This document shows positions 25,257-36,076 of a stretch of 64,000 bases of DNA, piece after piece. A program made the translations under genes and the position numbers. The stretch is from assembly GCA_041913045.1 (NCBI GenBank), contig JAYSGB010000006.1, positions 1 to 64,000 on the forward strand, given 5' to 3'. Under the pieces are notes generated by a model that had not been told where the DNA came from, ran no database searches, and saw only the letters and a program-made list of their open reading frames with translations. The first letter of the stretch is position 1; every line of letters begins with the position of its first letter. Source of the stretch: CAMLOF01 sp041913045. Lineage in GTDB: Bacteria; Pseudomonadota; Gammaproteobacteria; Burkholderiales; Burkholderiaceae_C.

Positions 25257-27403
25257 GTGTTTCCACCGCAGGTTTCGAGATCAGAGGCGGCTCGCGATTC
25301 ATCCGCGATGCGGTGGAGTTGCTCTCTTCGATGCGCTTTGCCATTTCGCTGCTGACGGTGATCTGCATCGCGTCGGTGGTGGGTACGGTGCTCAAGCAGC
25401 ACGAGCCGATCAACAACTACATCAACCAGTTCGGTCCTTTCTGGGCCGAGGTGTTTGGCGCCATCGATCTCTACTCGGTATACAGCGCCTGGTGGTTCCT
25501 GTTGATCCTGGCCTTCCTGGTGATCAGCACCTCCTTGTGCATCATCCGCAACACGCCCAAGATTTTTCAAGACCTCAAGCTGTTCAAGGAAAACATCCGC
25601 GAGCAAAGCCTGAAGGCGTTTCCGCACCGGGCCGAGGCGGAACTGAACGAGGAGGGTGAAGCCGCGGCTCACCGAATTGGGCAAACCTTGTTGTCTGCGG
25701 GCTGGAAGGTCCGCCTGCAACAACGCGAGACTTCTGTTGGCGCAGGTTGGATGGTTGCTGCCAAGGCCGGGGCTGCCAACAAGCTGGGGTATCTTGCTGC
25801 CCACGGAGCCATCGTCCTGATCTGCATCGGGGGGCTGTTTGACGGCGACCTCGTGGTGCGGGCGCAGATGTGGTTCAACGGCAAGACGCCCTTCACCGGT
25901 GGAGGCCTGATTGCCGAAGTGCCTGAGCAGCATCGTTTGACTGACAAAAATCCGACGTTCCGCGGCAACTTGCTGGTGACCGAGGGCACGCGTGCTGGCA
26001 CGGCCATCCTGGCGCAGCCCGAAGGGGTGATCCTGCAGGAGCTGCCCTTCGATGTTGAACTCAAGAAGTTCGTGGTCGAGTACTACTCCACCGGCATGCC
26101 CAAGCTCTTTGCGAGCGACATCGTCATCCACGACCGCTACAGCGGCGAAAGCAAGGAAGCGCGGGTCGAGGTCAACCACCCCGTCAGCTACCGCGGCATC
26201 GAAATCTACCAGTCCAGTTTTGACGACGGCGGGTCTCTGCTCAAGCTGCAGGCTGTTCCCATGGGAGCGGCAACCAAGGCGTTCACCGTCGAAGGACGTG
26301 TGGGGCAGTCCACGGCGCTGACCAACGGCGATCAGCGCATGACGCTCGAGTTCACCGGCCTGCGCGTGATCAACGTCGAGAACTTCCTCAGCAACAGCAA
26401 CAGTGGCGCCGATGTGCGCAAGGTCGATCTGCGCGAGGCCATTGAAAGCCGCCTGGGGTCTGCTCACAAGACCGTGACAGAAAAGCAGTTGCGCAACGTG
26501 GGACCCAGTGTCACCTACAAGCTGCGTGACGAGGCGGGTCAGGCGCGGGAGTATCACAATTACATGCTGCCCATAGATGTGGATGGCTCCAGGGTGTTTG
26601 TGCTGGGCGTGCGCGACACGCCAGCCGATCCTTTCCGTTACCTGCGTGTGCCGGTTGACGAGAAGGATTCCATTGACGGCTTCATCCGTTTGCGTGCCGC
26701 GCTGGCCAATGGCGATCTTCGCCGCGAGGCGGTCCGCCGCTACGTGAAAGACGCCGCCTCTGGCCAGCGCCCAGAGATGGTCGAGGCTTTGTCGGTCTCG
26801 GCGCAGCGCGCTATCGATCTGTTTGCCGGTACCGATGCGGCCATCGAAAAAATGCCGCGCAATGGTGATTCGCCATTGGGTGGGTTGCAGGCGGTCTCTG
26901 CATTCATGGAGACGAACGTCCCCGAGGCTGAGCGTGAGCGCGCGGGCGAGGTGCTGTTGCGCATCCTCAATGGAACCCTGTTCGAGCTGTACCAACTCAG
27001 CCGCGAAGGGGCAGGGCTCCCGCCTGCTGAACGTGGCGAGCAAAGCGCTGCCTTCATGACGCAGTCTGTCCTGAGTCTGAGCGACGCCTTCTTCTACCCG
27101 GCACCGTTCACTTTCCAGCTGGCTGACTTCCAGCAAGTGCAGGCCAGCGTGTTCCAGGTGGCGCGAGCCCCTGGCAAGACCATTGTTTATATCGGCTGCC
27201 TGTTGCTGATTCTGGGCGTTTTTGCCATGCTCTATGTGCGTGAGCGCCGTTTGTGGGTGTGGCTGTCACCGCGCGGGGAAGGTCAGGGTGGCTTGCATGC
27301 GACCATGGCCTTGTCGTCGAACCGCAAGCTGATGGACAACGACCGCGAATTCCAGACACTCAAAAACCGTTTGCTGCAGACTGCCCCAGAGGTGACCCCA
27401 TGA
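25253..27403 (+). CDS. ccs1: Cytochrome c biogenesis protein ResB/Ccs1
   Basis: 716 residues. Three N-terminal helices (first AISLLTVICIASVVGTVL, about 32-49; next YSAWWFLLILAFLVISTSL) and a last helix (GKTIVYIGCLLLILGVFAMLYV) flank a large periplasmic domain, the ResB architecture. With CcsB it forms the System II haem lyase that exports haem and ligates it to apocytochrome CXXCH. The start overlaps a 25-codon leader frame, and the stop overlaps ccsB by ATGA. Confidence 0.94.
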   Translation: MSVSTAGFEIRGGSRFIRDAVELLSSMRFAISLLTVICIASVVGTVLKQHEPINNYINQFGPFWAEVFGAIDLYSVYSAWWFLLILAFLVISTSLCIIRNTPKIFQDLKLFKENIREQSLKAFPHRAEAELNEEGEAAAHRIGQTLLSAGWKVRLQQRETSVGAGWMVAAKAGAANKLGYLAAHGAIVLICIGGLFDGDLVVRAQMWFNGKTPFTGGGLIAEVPEQHRLTDKNPTFRGNLLVTEGTRAGTAILAQPEGVILQELPFDVELKKFVVEYYSTGMPKLFASDIVIHDRYSGESKEARVEVNHPVSYRGIEIYQSSFDDGGSLLKLQAVPMGAATKAFTVEGRVGQSTALTNGDQRMTLEFTGLRVINVENFLSNSNSGADVRKVDLREAIESRLGSAHKTVTEKQLRNVGPSVTYKLRDEAGQAREYHNYMLPIDVDGSRVFVLGVRDTPADPFRYLRVPVDEKDSIDGFIRLRAALANGDLRREAVRRYVKDAASGQRPEMVEALSVSAQRAIDLFAGTDAAIEKMPRNGDSPLGGLQAVSAFMETNVPEAERERAGEVLLRILNGTLFELYQLSREGAGLPPAERGEQSAAFMTQSVLSLSDAFFYPAPFTFQLADFQQVQASVFQVARAPGKTIVYIGCLLLILGVFAMLYVRERRLWVWLSPRGEGQGGLHATMALSSNRKLMDNDREFQTLKNRLLQTAPEVTP

Positions 27404-28760
27404 ATGCCGTGACACAGACTGTTGACTTGAAGAAGAGCGATTCCACCCCCGGCTTGGGTGGTGGGTATTTTGCGCGCCGTGATCTTTGGGACTGGCTCTA
27501 CGCCGCCTTGGTCGTTGCAGGGGCAGCCTATGCGTTCTTTCTTTACGGTCATCACATGGACGGCTACGAGAAGGCGATTCTCGCGGGTGTCGCGCCCAGC
27601 CTGATTGCATTGGCCTGGTTCTGGCGACCCGTGCGCTTGCTCACGGTGGCCGTGGCACTGTTGTCTCTGTTGGCCATCTGGCTGTATCACGTGGATGGCG
27701 TGCCGCAGCTGGCGCGTGCAGATGACGCTTTCCTCCTCAAGTACTTCATCTCCAGTCAGTCCGCCATCCTTTGGATGAGCATGCTCTTCTTCATGAGCAC
27801 GGCTTTCTTCTGGGCAGGTATCTTCTCGCGCTCCAATGCCGATGCATTCGAGCGGCTGGGCTCCAGGCTCGCTTGGGTCGCCGTCACCCTGGCGCTGGTC
27901 GGTTCTTTCGTTCGCTGGTACGAGGGTTACCTCATAGGTCCTGATGTCGGACACATCCCGGTCAGCAACCTGTACGAAGTTTTTGTGCTGTTTTCCTGGC
28001 TGACAGCTGCCTATTACCTCTACTACGAAGACCGCTACCAGACCCGCCGCATGGGCGCCTTTGTGATGCTGGTCGTCAGCGCTGCGGTGGGCTTCTTGCT
28101 TTGGTACACCGTGGTGCGCGAGGCGCACGAGATCCAACCTCTGGTCCCGGCGCTGCAGAGCTGGTGGATGAAGCTGCACGTGCCTGCCAACTTCATTGGC
28201 TATGGCACCTTCGCCATCGCGGCGATGCTGGCGTTTGCCTACCTCATCAAACAAAGTGCGGGCGAGGCCCGCTGGTGGAAGCTCGCGCCCCTTTGGCTGC
28301 TGGGTGTGGTCTTGTGCTTTGAACCCCTGGTCTTCCGCCGTGGCGCCACAGAGGCCGGTGGCAGTTACTGGTTCATCTACTTCGGTCTGTCGGCACTCAT
28401 CGTGGGTGGCATTCTTGCCGCGCGGCGCCGTATCGCCGAGCGTCTGCCCACGCTGGAGGTGCTGGACGACGTGATGTACAAAGCCATCGCAGTCGGCTTT
28501 GCGTTCTTCACCATTGCCACCGTGCTTGGTGCACTGTGGGCGGCTGAAGCCTGGGGCGGTTACTGGAGCTGGGACCCGAAGGAAACCTGGGCTTTGATCG
28601 TGTGGTTGAACTACGCCGCCTGGTTGCACATGCGCCTGATGAAAGGCTTGCGTGGCACCGTGGCCGCCTGGTGGGCGCTGGTCGGGCTCGTGGTCACCAC
28701 CTTCGCCTTCCTGGGGGTCAACATGTTCCTCAGCGGCCTGCACAGTTACGGAGAACTCTG

Positions 28761-28761
<1 letters not shown>
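27400..28761 (+). CDS. ccsB: Cytochrome c biogenesis protein CcsB (CcsA/ResC haem-handling family)
   Basis: 453 residues with many transmembrane helices. The haem-binding WWD motif is WGGYWSWDPKETWALIVWL near 390-408. Conserved histidines flank it, e.g. KLHVPANFIGYGTF and WLHMRL. It is the haem channel partner of Ccs1 in the System II cytochrome c synthetase. ATG 27400 overlaps the ccs1 stop; the open frame upstream of it lies inside ccs1 and is not coding. The stop shares one base with the msrP start. Confidence 0.94.
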
Positions 28762-29720
<959 letters not shown>

Positions 29721-29727
29721 ACGACAG

Positions 29728-30339
29728 GTGCAGGGAGTCGGCGCTTTTCTCTTGCGCCCCTGGTTGAAAGGGGTGGTGCTGGCCGCGTGCGCCTTGCCAG
29801 CCTTGTGGCTGTTTGGCGCTGGATTTGCCGACTTGCTGGGCGCTAACCCCGCAGAGGCGCTCATCCGTGGCCTAGGGGACTGGACGCTGCGCCTGCTGTG
29901 CCTGACGCTGACCATCAGCGCTCTGCGGCGCACCTTCCAATGGCACGGCCTGGCTCGCTGGCGGCGTGGCCTGGGTGTGTGGACCTTTGCCTATGCCAGT
30001 CTGCATTTGTTGTCCTACGCCTGGTTCGATATGGGGTGGGGGCTGCAAGACATCGCCAAAGACATACCCCAACGTCCGTTCATACTGGTCGGTGTTCTGG
30101 CTTGGGTGTTGATGCTCCCGCTGGCAATGACGTCGTTCAACGCCGCTGTCCGTTGGATGGGCGGCGCACGCTGGCAGAAGCTGCACCGCGCGGTTTACGC
30201 CGTGGCGGCGCTTGCCGTGCTGCATTTCTTCTGGATGCGCGCAGGCAAGAACCATTTTGGCGAGGTGGCCGTCTATGCGGCCATATTGGCGGCGCTCATG
30301 CTTTGGCGCGTGGCCTTGCGCTGGCGTGACAAGCGGTGA
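29728..30339 (+). CDS. msrQ: Haem-binding membrane subunit MsrQ
   Basis: 203 residues, six predicted helices of the ferric-reductase-like family with haem-ligand histidines in YASLHLLSY and LHRAVYAVAALAVLHFFW. It passes electrons from the quinone pool to MsrP. It starts with GTG at 29728, 7 bases after msrP. The last gene of the cytochrome c/Msr block; two short hairpins follow at 30375-30406. Confidence 0.93.
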   Translation: MQGVGAFLLRPWLKGVVLAACALPALWLFGAGFADLLGANPAEALIRGLGDWTLRLLCLTLTISALRRTFQWHGLARWRRGLGVWTFAYASLHLLSYAWFDMGWGLQDIAKDIPQRPFILVGVLAWVLMLPLAMTSFNAAVRWMGGARWQKLHRAVYAVAALAVLHFFWMRAGKNHFGEVAVYAAILAALMLWRVALRWRDKR

Positions 30340-30374
30340 GCGCAGCGGGTTGCATAATCAGCCTTCGCCGAGCC

Positions 30375-30406
30375 GCCTCAAGGAGGCTGAAGCCCCCTTG
30401 GGGGGC
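30375..30406. terminator. Paired GC-rich hairpins between msrQ and lysA
   Basis: Two small stems in tandem: GCCTC-AAG-GAGGC (30375-30387) and GCCCCC-TT-GGGGGGC (30392-30406). No T-run follows on either strand. They lie in the gap between convergent msrQ and lysA and probably act as a bidirectional, Rho-assisted barrier. The text around them ('AGCCGCCTCAAGGAGGC') also looks like a dispersed intergenic repeat that I associate with this family. Positions 30410-30474 hold nothing else. Confidence 0.45.
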
Positions 30407-30474
30407 AGAGAACAAGGTGAGCGTGGGGGCAGTTTCACTTCAGGCAGCCAAGCCCACTGCTGCACAGCCTGACT

Positions 30475-31758
30475 TCAAAGAGCCAGTGGGCGCTCCAGAC
30501 GCAATTGGTCTTCCAGCGTCTCGCGCTCGCGAATCAGCTGCACGCCCGTGCCGCGAACCAGAACTTCCGCGGCACGCCCGCGCGTGTTGTAGTTGCTGGA
30601 CATGCTCATGCAGTACGCACCAGCCGAACACACCGCCAGCAGATCGCCTGCCTGGACGTTCAATTCGCGGTCACGGCCCAGCCAGTCCCCGCTCTCACAC
30701 ACCGGCCCAACGATGTCCCAGGTGACAGGCTCGCCTGCGCGTGGCTGCACCGGCACGATGGCGTGGTAGGCCTCGTACATCGCAGGGCGTGGCAGGTCGT
30801 TCATCGCCGCATCCACGATCAGGAAGTTCTTGTGTTCACCGGGTTTCAGGAAAACCGCCTGTGTCACACAGATGCCTGCGTTGCCCACGAGTGACCGGCC
30901 AGGTTCGATCATCAGCTTGCGCTGCCCATAGCCACGCGCATCCAGCTTGGCCAGCAAAGCTTGCCACAAGCTGTCAGCAGCGGGCGGCGTTTCGCCTTGG
31001 TAGGCAATCCCGAGGCCGCCGCCGAAGTCGATGTGTTCCAGGTGGATACCCTGCGCCTCGATCGCATCCACCAAGTCGAGGATGCGATCCATGGCATCCA
31101 GGTAGGGCGAGGTTTCGGTGATCTGTGAACCGATGTGGCAGTCAATGCCCACCACCCGCAGGCCAGGCAGACTGGCAGCGTGCTGGTACGCCGCCAGCAC
31201 GTCGCCATGTGCAATTCCGAACTTGTTGCCCTTGAGGCCGGTGGAAATGTAGGGGTGGGTCTTGGCGTCCACGTCGGGGTTCACGCGCAGGCTCACAGGT
31301 GCGCGCAAGCCCAGGCTCTGCGCCACGTCATTGAGCACATCGAGCTCCGGCAGGCTCTCCACGTTGAAGCAGCCTATGCCCACTTGCATGGCGTGCTGCA
31401 TTTCCGCGCGTGTCTTGCCCACGCCAGAGAAGATGATCTTGGCAGGGGCTGCGCCAGCACGAAGCGCGCGCTCCAGTTCGCCACCCGAAACGATGTCAAG
31501 CCCGCAGCCCGCCTGAACGAAGGTCTGCAGAACGGCCAGTGAGGAATTCGCCTTCATGGCATAGCAGATCAATGCGTCGCGCCCGGCGAAGCCTCGCTGG
31601 TAGGCCGCAAGCGCAGCCAGCATGGCTGCCTGTGAGTAGACGAAAAGCGGAGTGCCGTGGGTGCGAGCGAGCTCGGTAACGGGGACGGACTCCACCATCA
31701 ACTGGCCGTCTTGGTAGGCGAAATGAGGGTGTCCGGGCAAGGAGGCGGGCAGGGCCAT
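30475..31758 (-). CDS. lysA: Diaminopimelate decarboxylase
   Basis: 427 residues. PLP lysine in CYAMKANSS, the GGGLGIAYQGE glycine-rich phosphate loop and the CESGDWLGRDREL active-site cysteine region are present. It makes L-lysine from meso-diaminopimelate. ATG 31758 (MALPASLPG) is chosen; the longer frame to 31914 runs into lptM. It follows lptM by 17 bases on the same strand, the classic lptM-lysA pairing. Confidence 0.96.
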   Translation of the reverse strand: MALPASLPGHPHFAYQDGQLMVESVPVTELARTHGTPLFVYSQAAMLAALAAYQRGFAGRDALICYAMKANSSLAVLQTFVQAGCGLDIVSGGELERALRAGAAPAKIIFSGVGKTRAEMQHAMQVGIGCFNVESLPELDVLNDVAQSLGLRAPVSLRVNPDVDAKTHPYISTGLKGNKFGIAHGDVLAAYQHAASLPGLRVVGIDCHIGSQITETSPYLDAMDRILDLVDAIEAQGIHLEHIDFGGGLGIAYQGETPPAADSLWQALLAKLDARGYGQRKLMIEPGRSLVGNAGICVTQAVFLKPGEHKNFLIVDAAMNDLPRPAMYEAYHAIVPVQPRAGEPVTWDIVGPVCESGDWLGRDRELNVQAGDLLAVCSAGAYCMSMSSNYNTRGRAAEVLVRGTGVQLIRERETLEDQLRLERPLAL

Positions 31759-31775
31759 GTCAGTGGTGCAGAGGT

Positions 31776-32012
31776 TCAGGGGGCCGGGTTGCGGCTGCCG
31801 CTGGAGGGAATGGATGTGGATGTGTTTGGGGCGGCGTCCGGCAGGTAGAGCGGACCCTTCTGTCCGCATCCGCTGGCGGCCAGAAGGATCACGCCCAGCA
31901 GGGAGCCAACACACAGTCTGGATATGCGTTTGACCCTGACAGAAAGCCGGGCAAAGCCGCCGTTTCCAAGCTGGGTGGGTATGAGGCCTAAAATTCGCCG
32001 AAATTCAAACAT
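31776..32012 (-). CDS. lptM: LPS translocon maturation lipoprotein LptM (YifL)
   Basis: About 78 residues. The lipobox ASGC (Cys49) is followed by the family signature GQKGPLYLPD. In E. coli the mature lipoprotein assists oxidative maturation of LptD in the outer-membrane LPS translocon. The ATG at 32012 gives an unusually long pre-sequence (48 residues); a non-ATG start (CTG) nearer the hydrophobic segment remains possible. It is divergent from cyaY with start codons only 12 bases apart. Confidence 0.85.
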   Translation of the reverse strand: MFEFRRILGLIPTQLGNGGFARLSVRVKRISRLCVGSLLGVILLAASGCGQKGPLYLPDAAPNTSTSIPSSGSRNPAP

Positions 32013-32018
32013 CCGGGA

Positions 32019-32024
32019 ATTGTA
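32019..32024 (-). promoter_or_regulatory. -10 element in the lptM/cyaY start-codon gap
   Basis: TACAAT on the minus strand. At standard spacing its start site falls on the A of the lptM ATG (32012), predicting a leaderless or near-leaderless lptM-lysA message. No clear -35 at 17 bp (it would lie inside cyaY). Confidence 0.4.
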
Positions 32025-32354
32025 ATGACGGACCTCGAATACATGGATCGCGCCGAGTCGGTCCTCAAGGCGATCGAGGCGGCGTGTGACCGCATCAACG
32101 ATGAAACCGACGCCGACATTGACAACCAGCGTGTGGGCGGAATGATCACGCTGGTGTTCCGCAACGGCAGCCAGATCGTGATCAACCTGCAGAAGCCGCT
32201 GCACGAAATCTGGATGGCCGCCCGCTCTGGCGGGTTCCACTACAAGTTCGACGGCCAGTGCTGGATGGACACCAAGGGGGCCGGGGAATTCTTTGCGCAC
32301 CTTTCGCGGGAAGCCAGCGCGCAGGCTGGCGTCCCGCTGAACTTCAGTTCCTGA
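32025..32354 (+). CDS. cyaY: Frataxin homologue CyaY
   Basis: 109 residues, the full family length. It has the acidic first helix (DRAESVLKAIEAACDRINDETDADIDNQ) and the sheet with IVINLQKPLHEIWMAARSGGFHYKF. It binds iron and modulates Fe-S cluster assembly with IscS. The last 11 bases overlap the convergent mrcA gene. Confidence 0.96.
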   Translation: MTDLEYMDRAESVLKAIEAACDRINDETDADIDNQRVGGMITLVFRNGSQIVINLQKPLHEIWMAARSGGFHYKFDGQCWMDTKGAGEFFAHLSREASAQAGVPLNFSS

Positions 32355-34731
32355 ACAGGTCCAGGATGCTCCGCTTTTCCTGAGAAGCCTCGGGATTTGC
32401 CGGAATCTCTTGTTGTGTGACGGGCTGCGCATCGGCGCTGCCCAGGCTGGCTACGCCTTCACCGGGCTGGAACTCCTCGTAGAACCATTCACCTTGGGTA
32501 TGGACGACTCCAGGAGGGACGGGGGGTTCCTCCACGGGGGTGTTTTTCAGCGCTTCGCGCATGAATGAAATCCAGATGGGAAGGCTCAGCCCGCCACCCG
32601 TTTCCCTGCGGCCCAGGTTGCGCGGGGTGTCGTACCCCACCCATGCCGCCGCCACCAAGGTGGGTTGGTAACCAACGAACCAGGCATCCACGGCGTCGTT
32701 GGTGGTACCGGTCTTGCCGTACAGATCAGGGCGTTTGAGTGTGGCCTGTGCTCTGGCGGCCGTGCCAGAGCGGGTGATCTCCTGCAGCAACTGGCTCATC
32801 ATGAAAGCGTTGCGAGGGGAAATGGCGCGTTGCGATTCATCTGGTGCCTTAGGGGGAACCTCGAGAAGTACTTTGCCTTTGTGATCCGTTACGCGCGTGA
32901 TGAGCACTGGCGGCACGTAGTATCCCCCGTTGGCAAACACACCGTAACCAGTGGCCATCTGCATGGGGGTGACCGATCCTGCACCCAGGGCCATGGTCAG
33001 ATAGGGTGGATGCTTGTCTGCGTCGAAGCCGAATTTCGTCACCCATTCCTGCGCGCTGCCGGTCCCCACAGCCTTCAGGATGCTGATCGACACCATGTTC
33101 TTGGATTTGGCCAGTGCAGTGCGCACCGTCATGGGGCCTTCAAACTTGCCATCGTAGTTCTTGGGTTCCCAGGGCTTGCCGCCAGTGACCGTTGCGCTGA
33201 AGAACAACGGCTGGTCGTTGACTACGGTGGCGGGCGTGATGCCTTTTTCCAAGGCGGCGGAATAGATGAACGGTTTGAAGCTGGAGCCAGGTTGCCGCCA
33301 GGCTTGCGTCACATGGTTGAACTTGCTCTTGTCAAAGTCAAAGCCCCCCACGAGTGCGCGAATCTCGCCGGTACGTGGATCCATCGCAACGAAGGCAGAT
33401 TCGACCTCGGGAGTCTGCGTGATGGTCCAGGTGTTGCGTGCGGTCTTCATGATGCGCACCACGGCCCCCGGGCGCAGCTTCAGATTGGGCGGCGCCTTGT
33501 CCGACAGGCCAGATTGCACAGGCTGAAGTCCGTCGCCAGTGATTTCAATGGGTTCGTCATCACCGCGCACGACGGTGACCTTGCGAGGCGTCACATCCAG
33601 AACCACCGCTGTCAGCAATTCGCCGTTATCAGGCAGTGCCGAGATCACCTCGTCAATGGCTTCTTCCCTCGCCTGCTTGGCTGCAGGCAAATCAATGAAG
33701 CGCTCTGGGCCCCGGTAATGCTGGCGCTGTTCAAAGTCCATAACGCCCGCTCTGACGGCCAAATACGCGGCGCGCTGCGCCTGCGCATTCACGGTGGTGT
33801 GAACTTCCAGACCACGTGTGTAGGTCTCTTCGCCGTACTGCTCAAAAATTGACTGCCGTACCATCTCGGCAATGTATTCCGCGTGCACTTCGCGCTGCCC
33901 GTTGACCTTGCGCAGCTTCAACGGTTCGACCTTGGCGGCCTTGGCTTCTTCTGCTGTGATGAAGCCGTTTTCGAGCATCCGGTCAATGATGTAGAGTTGG
34001 CGGACGCGAGCACGTTTGGGGTTGCTGATCGGGTTGTAGGCCGACGGTGCCTTGGGCAGCCCGGCCAGCATGGCTGCCTCGGCAATCGTCACGTCCTTGA
34101 GGGGTTTGCCGAAATAGACCTGTGACGCTGCAGCAAAGCCGTAAGCCCTGTGACCCAGGAATATCTGGTTCATGTAGATCTCAAGGATCTGTTCCTTCGT
34201 CAGCAGGTGTTCGAGCTTGAAGGTCAGAAGCACCTCATAGATCTTCCGGACGTAGCTTTTCTCGCTCGAAAGGTAGACGTTACGTGCCACCTGCATGGTG
34301 ATAGTGGAGGCTCCTTGGCTCTTGGCCTGCCCCAGGTTGGCCAGGGCGGCGCGAACCATTCCCCTGTAGTCGACGCCGTTGTGTTCGAAGAAGCGTGCAT
34401 CCTCAATGGCCAGCACCGCGTTCACCATGACTGGCGGGATGTCTTCGAAAGGCAGCAGGTTCCTGCGCTCCTCGCCGAATTCTCCTATCAGCTCACCGTC
34501 GTTTGAGTAAATGCGCAGAGGTAGCTTCGGGCGGTAGTCCGCCAGTTCCACCACATCTGGAAGGTTGGGGTAGGCGGCAGCCAAACCGATGCCGACGGCG
34601 AGCAGCAGCGCCGCAACGCCGCCAGCACAAATGGCAGCCGCCCATGCCAGCCACCGGGTCAACTGATGTGACCTTGACGGGTGGCGGGCGGAGGCTGTCT
34701 TGTCGGTGCTGGAGGTGCTGGGCTTGGTCAT
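32344..34731 (-). CDS. mrcA: Penicillin-binding protein 1A (bifunctional)
   Basis: 795 residues. One N-terminal anchor helix (about 27-53), then the GT51 glycosyltransferase domain with EDARFFEHNGVD (Glu110) and the transpeptidase domain: SSFK active Ser483-Lys486, SKN 543-545 and KTGT 673-676. It polymerises and crosslinks peptidoglycan in the periplasm. Its promoter shows a perfect TATAAT at 34760-34755. It is divergent from pilM, an arrangement widespread in gamma- and betaproteobacteria. Confidence 0.96.
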   Translation of the reverse strand: MTKPSTSSTDKTASARHPSRSHQLTRWLAWAAAICAGGVAALLLAVGIGLAAAYPNLPDVVELADYRPKLPLRIYSNDGELIGEFGEERRNLLPFEDIPPVMVNAVLAIEDARFFEHNGVDYRGMVRAALANLGQAKSQGASTITMQVARNVYLSSEKSYVRKIYEVLLTFKLEHLLTKEQILEIYMNQIFLGHRAYGFAAASQVYFGKPLKDVTIAEAAMLAGLPKAPSAYNPISNPKRARVRQLYIIDRMLENGFITAEEAKAAKVEPLKLRKVNGQREVHAEYIAEMVRQSIFEQYGEETYTRGLEVHTTVNAQAQRAAYLAVRAGVMDFEQRQHYRGPERFIDLPAAKQAREEAIDEVISALPDNGELLTAVVLDVTPRKVTVVRGDDEPIEITGDGLQPVQSGLSDKAPPNLKLRPGAVVRIMKTARNTWTITQTPEVESAFVAMDPRTGEIRALVGGFDFDKSKFNHVTQAWRQPGSSFKPFIYSAALEKGITPATVVNDQPLFFSATVTGGKPWEPKNYDGKFEGPMTVRTALAKSKNMVSISILKAVGTGSAQEWVTKFGFDADKHPPYLTMALGAGSVTPMQMATGYGVFANGGYYVPPVLITRVTDHKGKVLLEVPPKAPDESQRAISPRNAFMMSQLLQEITRSGTAARAQATLKRPDLYGKTGTTNDAVDAWFVGYQPTLVAAAWVGYDTPRNLGRRETGGGLSLPIWISFMREALKNTPVEEPPVPPGVVHTQGEWFYEEFQPGEGVASLGSADAQPVTQQEIPANPEASQEKRSILDLFRN

Positions 34732-34754
34732 GTACGCCTTAGGAGTGTGCCGGG

Positions 34755-34760
34755 ATTATA
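34755..34760 (-). promoter_or_regulatory. -10 element of the mrcA promoter
   Basis: Perfect TATAAT on the minus strand, start predicted near 34748, about 17 bases before the mrcA ATG, with AAGG as ribosome site. The -10 lies within an AT-rich imperfect inverted repeat CCGGGATT/ATCCGG (34750-34769). The -35 is weak. The remainder of the 34732-34990 gap shows no clear pilM promoter. Confidence 0.5.
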
Positions 34761-34990
34761 AAAATCCGGGTGCAGTGGCTGAGTTTTCAAGAGACGGAGC
34801 TCGGAAAACCTTGTAACGAATGGTGAAAAATGGTGGATACTGCTGACTATCAGCAACGTCGCTGGCGTGGGATTTTGACAACGCCTATTCCAGGTCGTGG
34901 GGACATCCACCTTGTTGGCACCGCTGTCTTGCTGCTAGGATTGATACACGATGTGACAATTGGGTTCCTCTTGGGGCCCTCATGTAGGGG

Positions 34991-36076
34991 ATGGAATTGA
35001 TCTCTTTGGGGTCTATGTTCAGCCGGGAGCCAGCGCCGCTGCTCGGCATCGATGTCAGTTCCACCACGGTCAAGCTGGTTGAGCTCGGGCGTTCCCGTGA
35101 CGGGGGGCTTGTGCTGCAGCACTGCGCCATGGATACCTTGGAACGTGGCTGGATCAACGAAGGCAATATCGAGAAATTCGATGAGGTTGCCGAAGTACTG
35201 CGCCGATTGGTTCGCAAGTCAGGCAGTAAGACCAAGAACGTGGCGCTTGCATTGCCTGGGTCAGCCGTCATTACCAAGAAAATCGTCTTGCCTGCGGGCC
35301 TTAGCGACCGTGATATGGAGGTCCAGGTCGAATCTGAAGCAACGCAGTACATCCCCTTTCCGCTGGCCGACGTGAGCCTTGATTTTTGCGTGATAGGGCC
35401 GACTGCCAACTCCCCCAGTTACGTGGACGTGTTGCTTGCTGCGTCGCGCAAGGAGAAAGTGTCCGACCGGCAGGGGTTGGCCGAGGCGGCGGGCTTGACA
35501 CCAGTGATCATGGATGTGGAGTCGTACGCGTCTCGTCTTGCGGCCAGTCGCGTTATAGAGACCTTGCCCAACCACGGTCAGGACATGCTGATCGCCCTGT
35601 TCGAGGTTGGTTCGCAGACCACAAGCTTGCAGGTCATACGCAACGAAGATGTGATTTACGAACGGGACCAGATGTTTGGCGGCGTGCAGTTGACCAACCT
35701 GATCTCTCGCCACTACGGCATGTCGTTTGACGAGGCCGACGAGAAGAAGAAGAAAGGCACGTTAGCCGCCGACTACAACGAAAGTGTTCTGCGGCCCTTT
35801 ATGGAAAACCTTGCGCAGGAATTGGGACGTGCGCTGCAGTTCTTCTTCACCAGCACCCCGCACAACAAAGTCGATCACATCCTGCTGTCTGGCGGGTCTG
35901 CCTCGCTGCCTGGGTTGACCGAGATCGTTTCTGCCCAAACCTCGTTCCCCTGCAAGGTCATCAATCCTTTTGACGGCATGACCATCGCCCCCTCGGTTCA
36001 AGCCAAACAACTCACAGCGGAGGCCACTTCCTATCTGGTGGCCACTGGTCTGGCCTTGCGGAGGTTCAGTCAATGA
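34991..36076 (+). CDS. pilM: Type IV pilus inner-membrane platform protein PilM
   Basis: 361 residues, actin-like ATPase fold (LLGIDVSSTTVKLVEL at the N-terminus, ILLSGGSASLPGL near the C-terminus). It binds the N-terminal cytoplasmic tail of PilN and links the alignment complex to the motor. The start at 34991 fits relatives that begin MISLGS...; ATG 35015 is a second option. First of pilMNOPQ; it overlaps pilN by 4 bases. Confidence 0.95.
   Translation: MELISLGSMFSREPAPLLGIDVSSTTVKLVELGRSRDGGLVLQHCAMDTLERGWINEGNIEKFDEVAEVLRRLVRKSGSKTKNVALALPGSAVITKKIVLPAGLSDRDMEVQVESEATQYIPFPLADVSLDFCVIGPTANSPSYVDVLLAASRKEKVSDRQGLAEAAGLTPVIMDVESYASRLAASRVIETLPNHGQDMLIALFEVGSQTTSLQVIRNEDVIYERDQMFGGVQLTNLISRHYGMSFDEADEKKKKGTLAADYNESVLRPFMENLAQELGRALQFFFTSTPHNKVDHILLSGGSASLPGLTEIVSAQTSFPCKVINPFDGMTIAPSVQAKQLTAEATSYLVATGLALRRFSQ

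Noticed and set aside
30336..30725. Plus-strand frame after msrQ
   Set aside because: It runs through the hairpin repeat and antisense into lysA, and has no recognisable domain.
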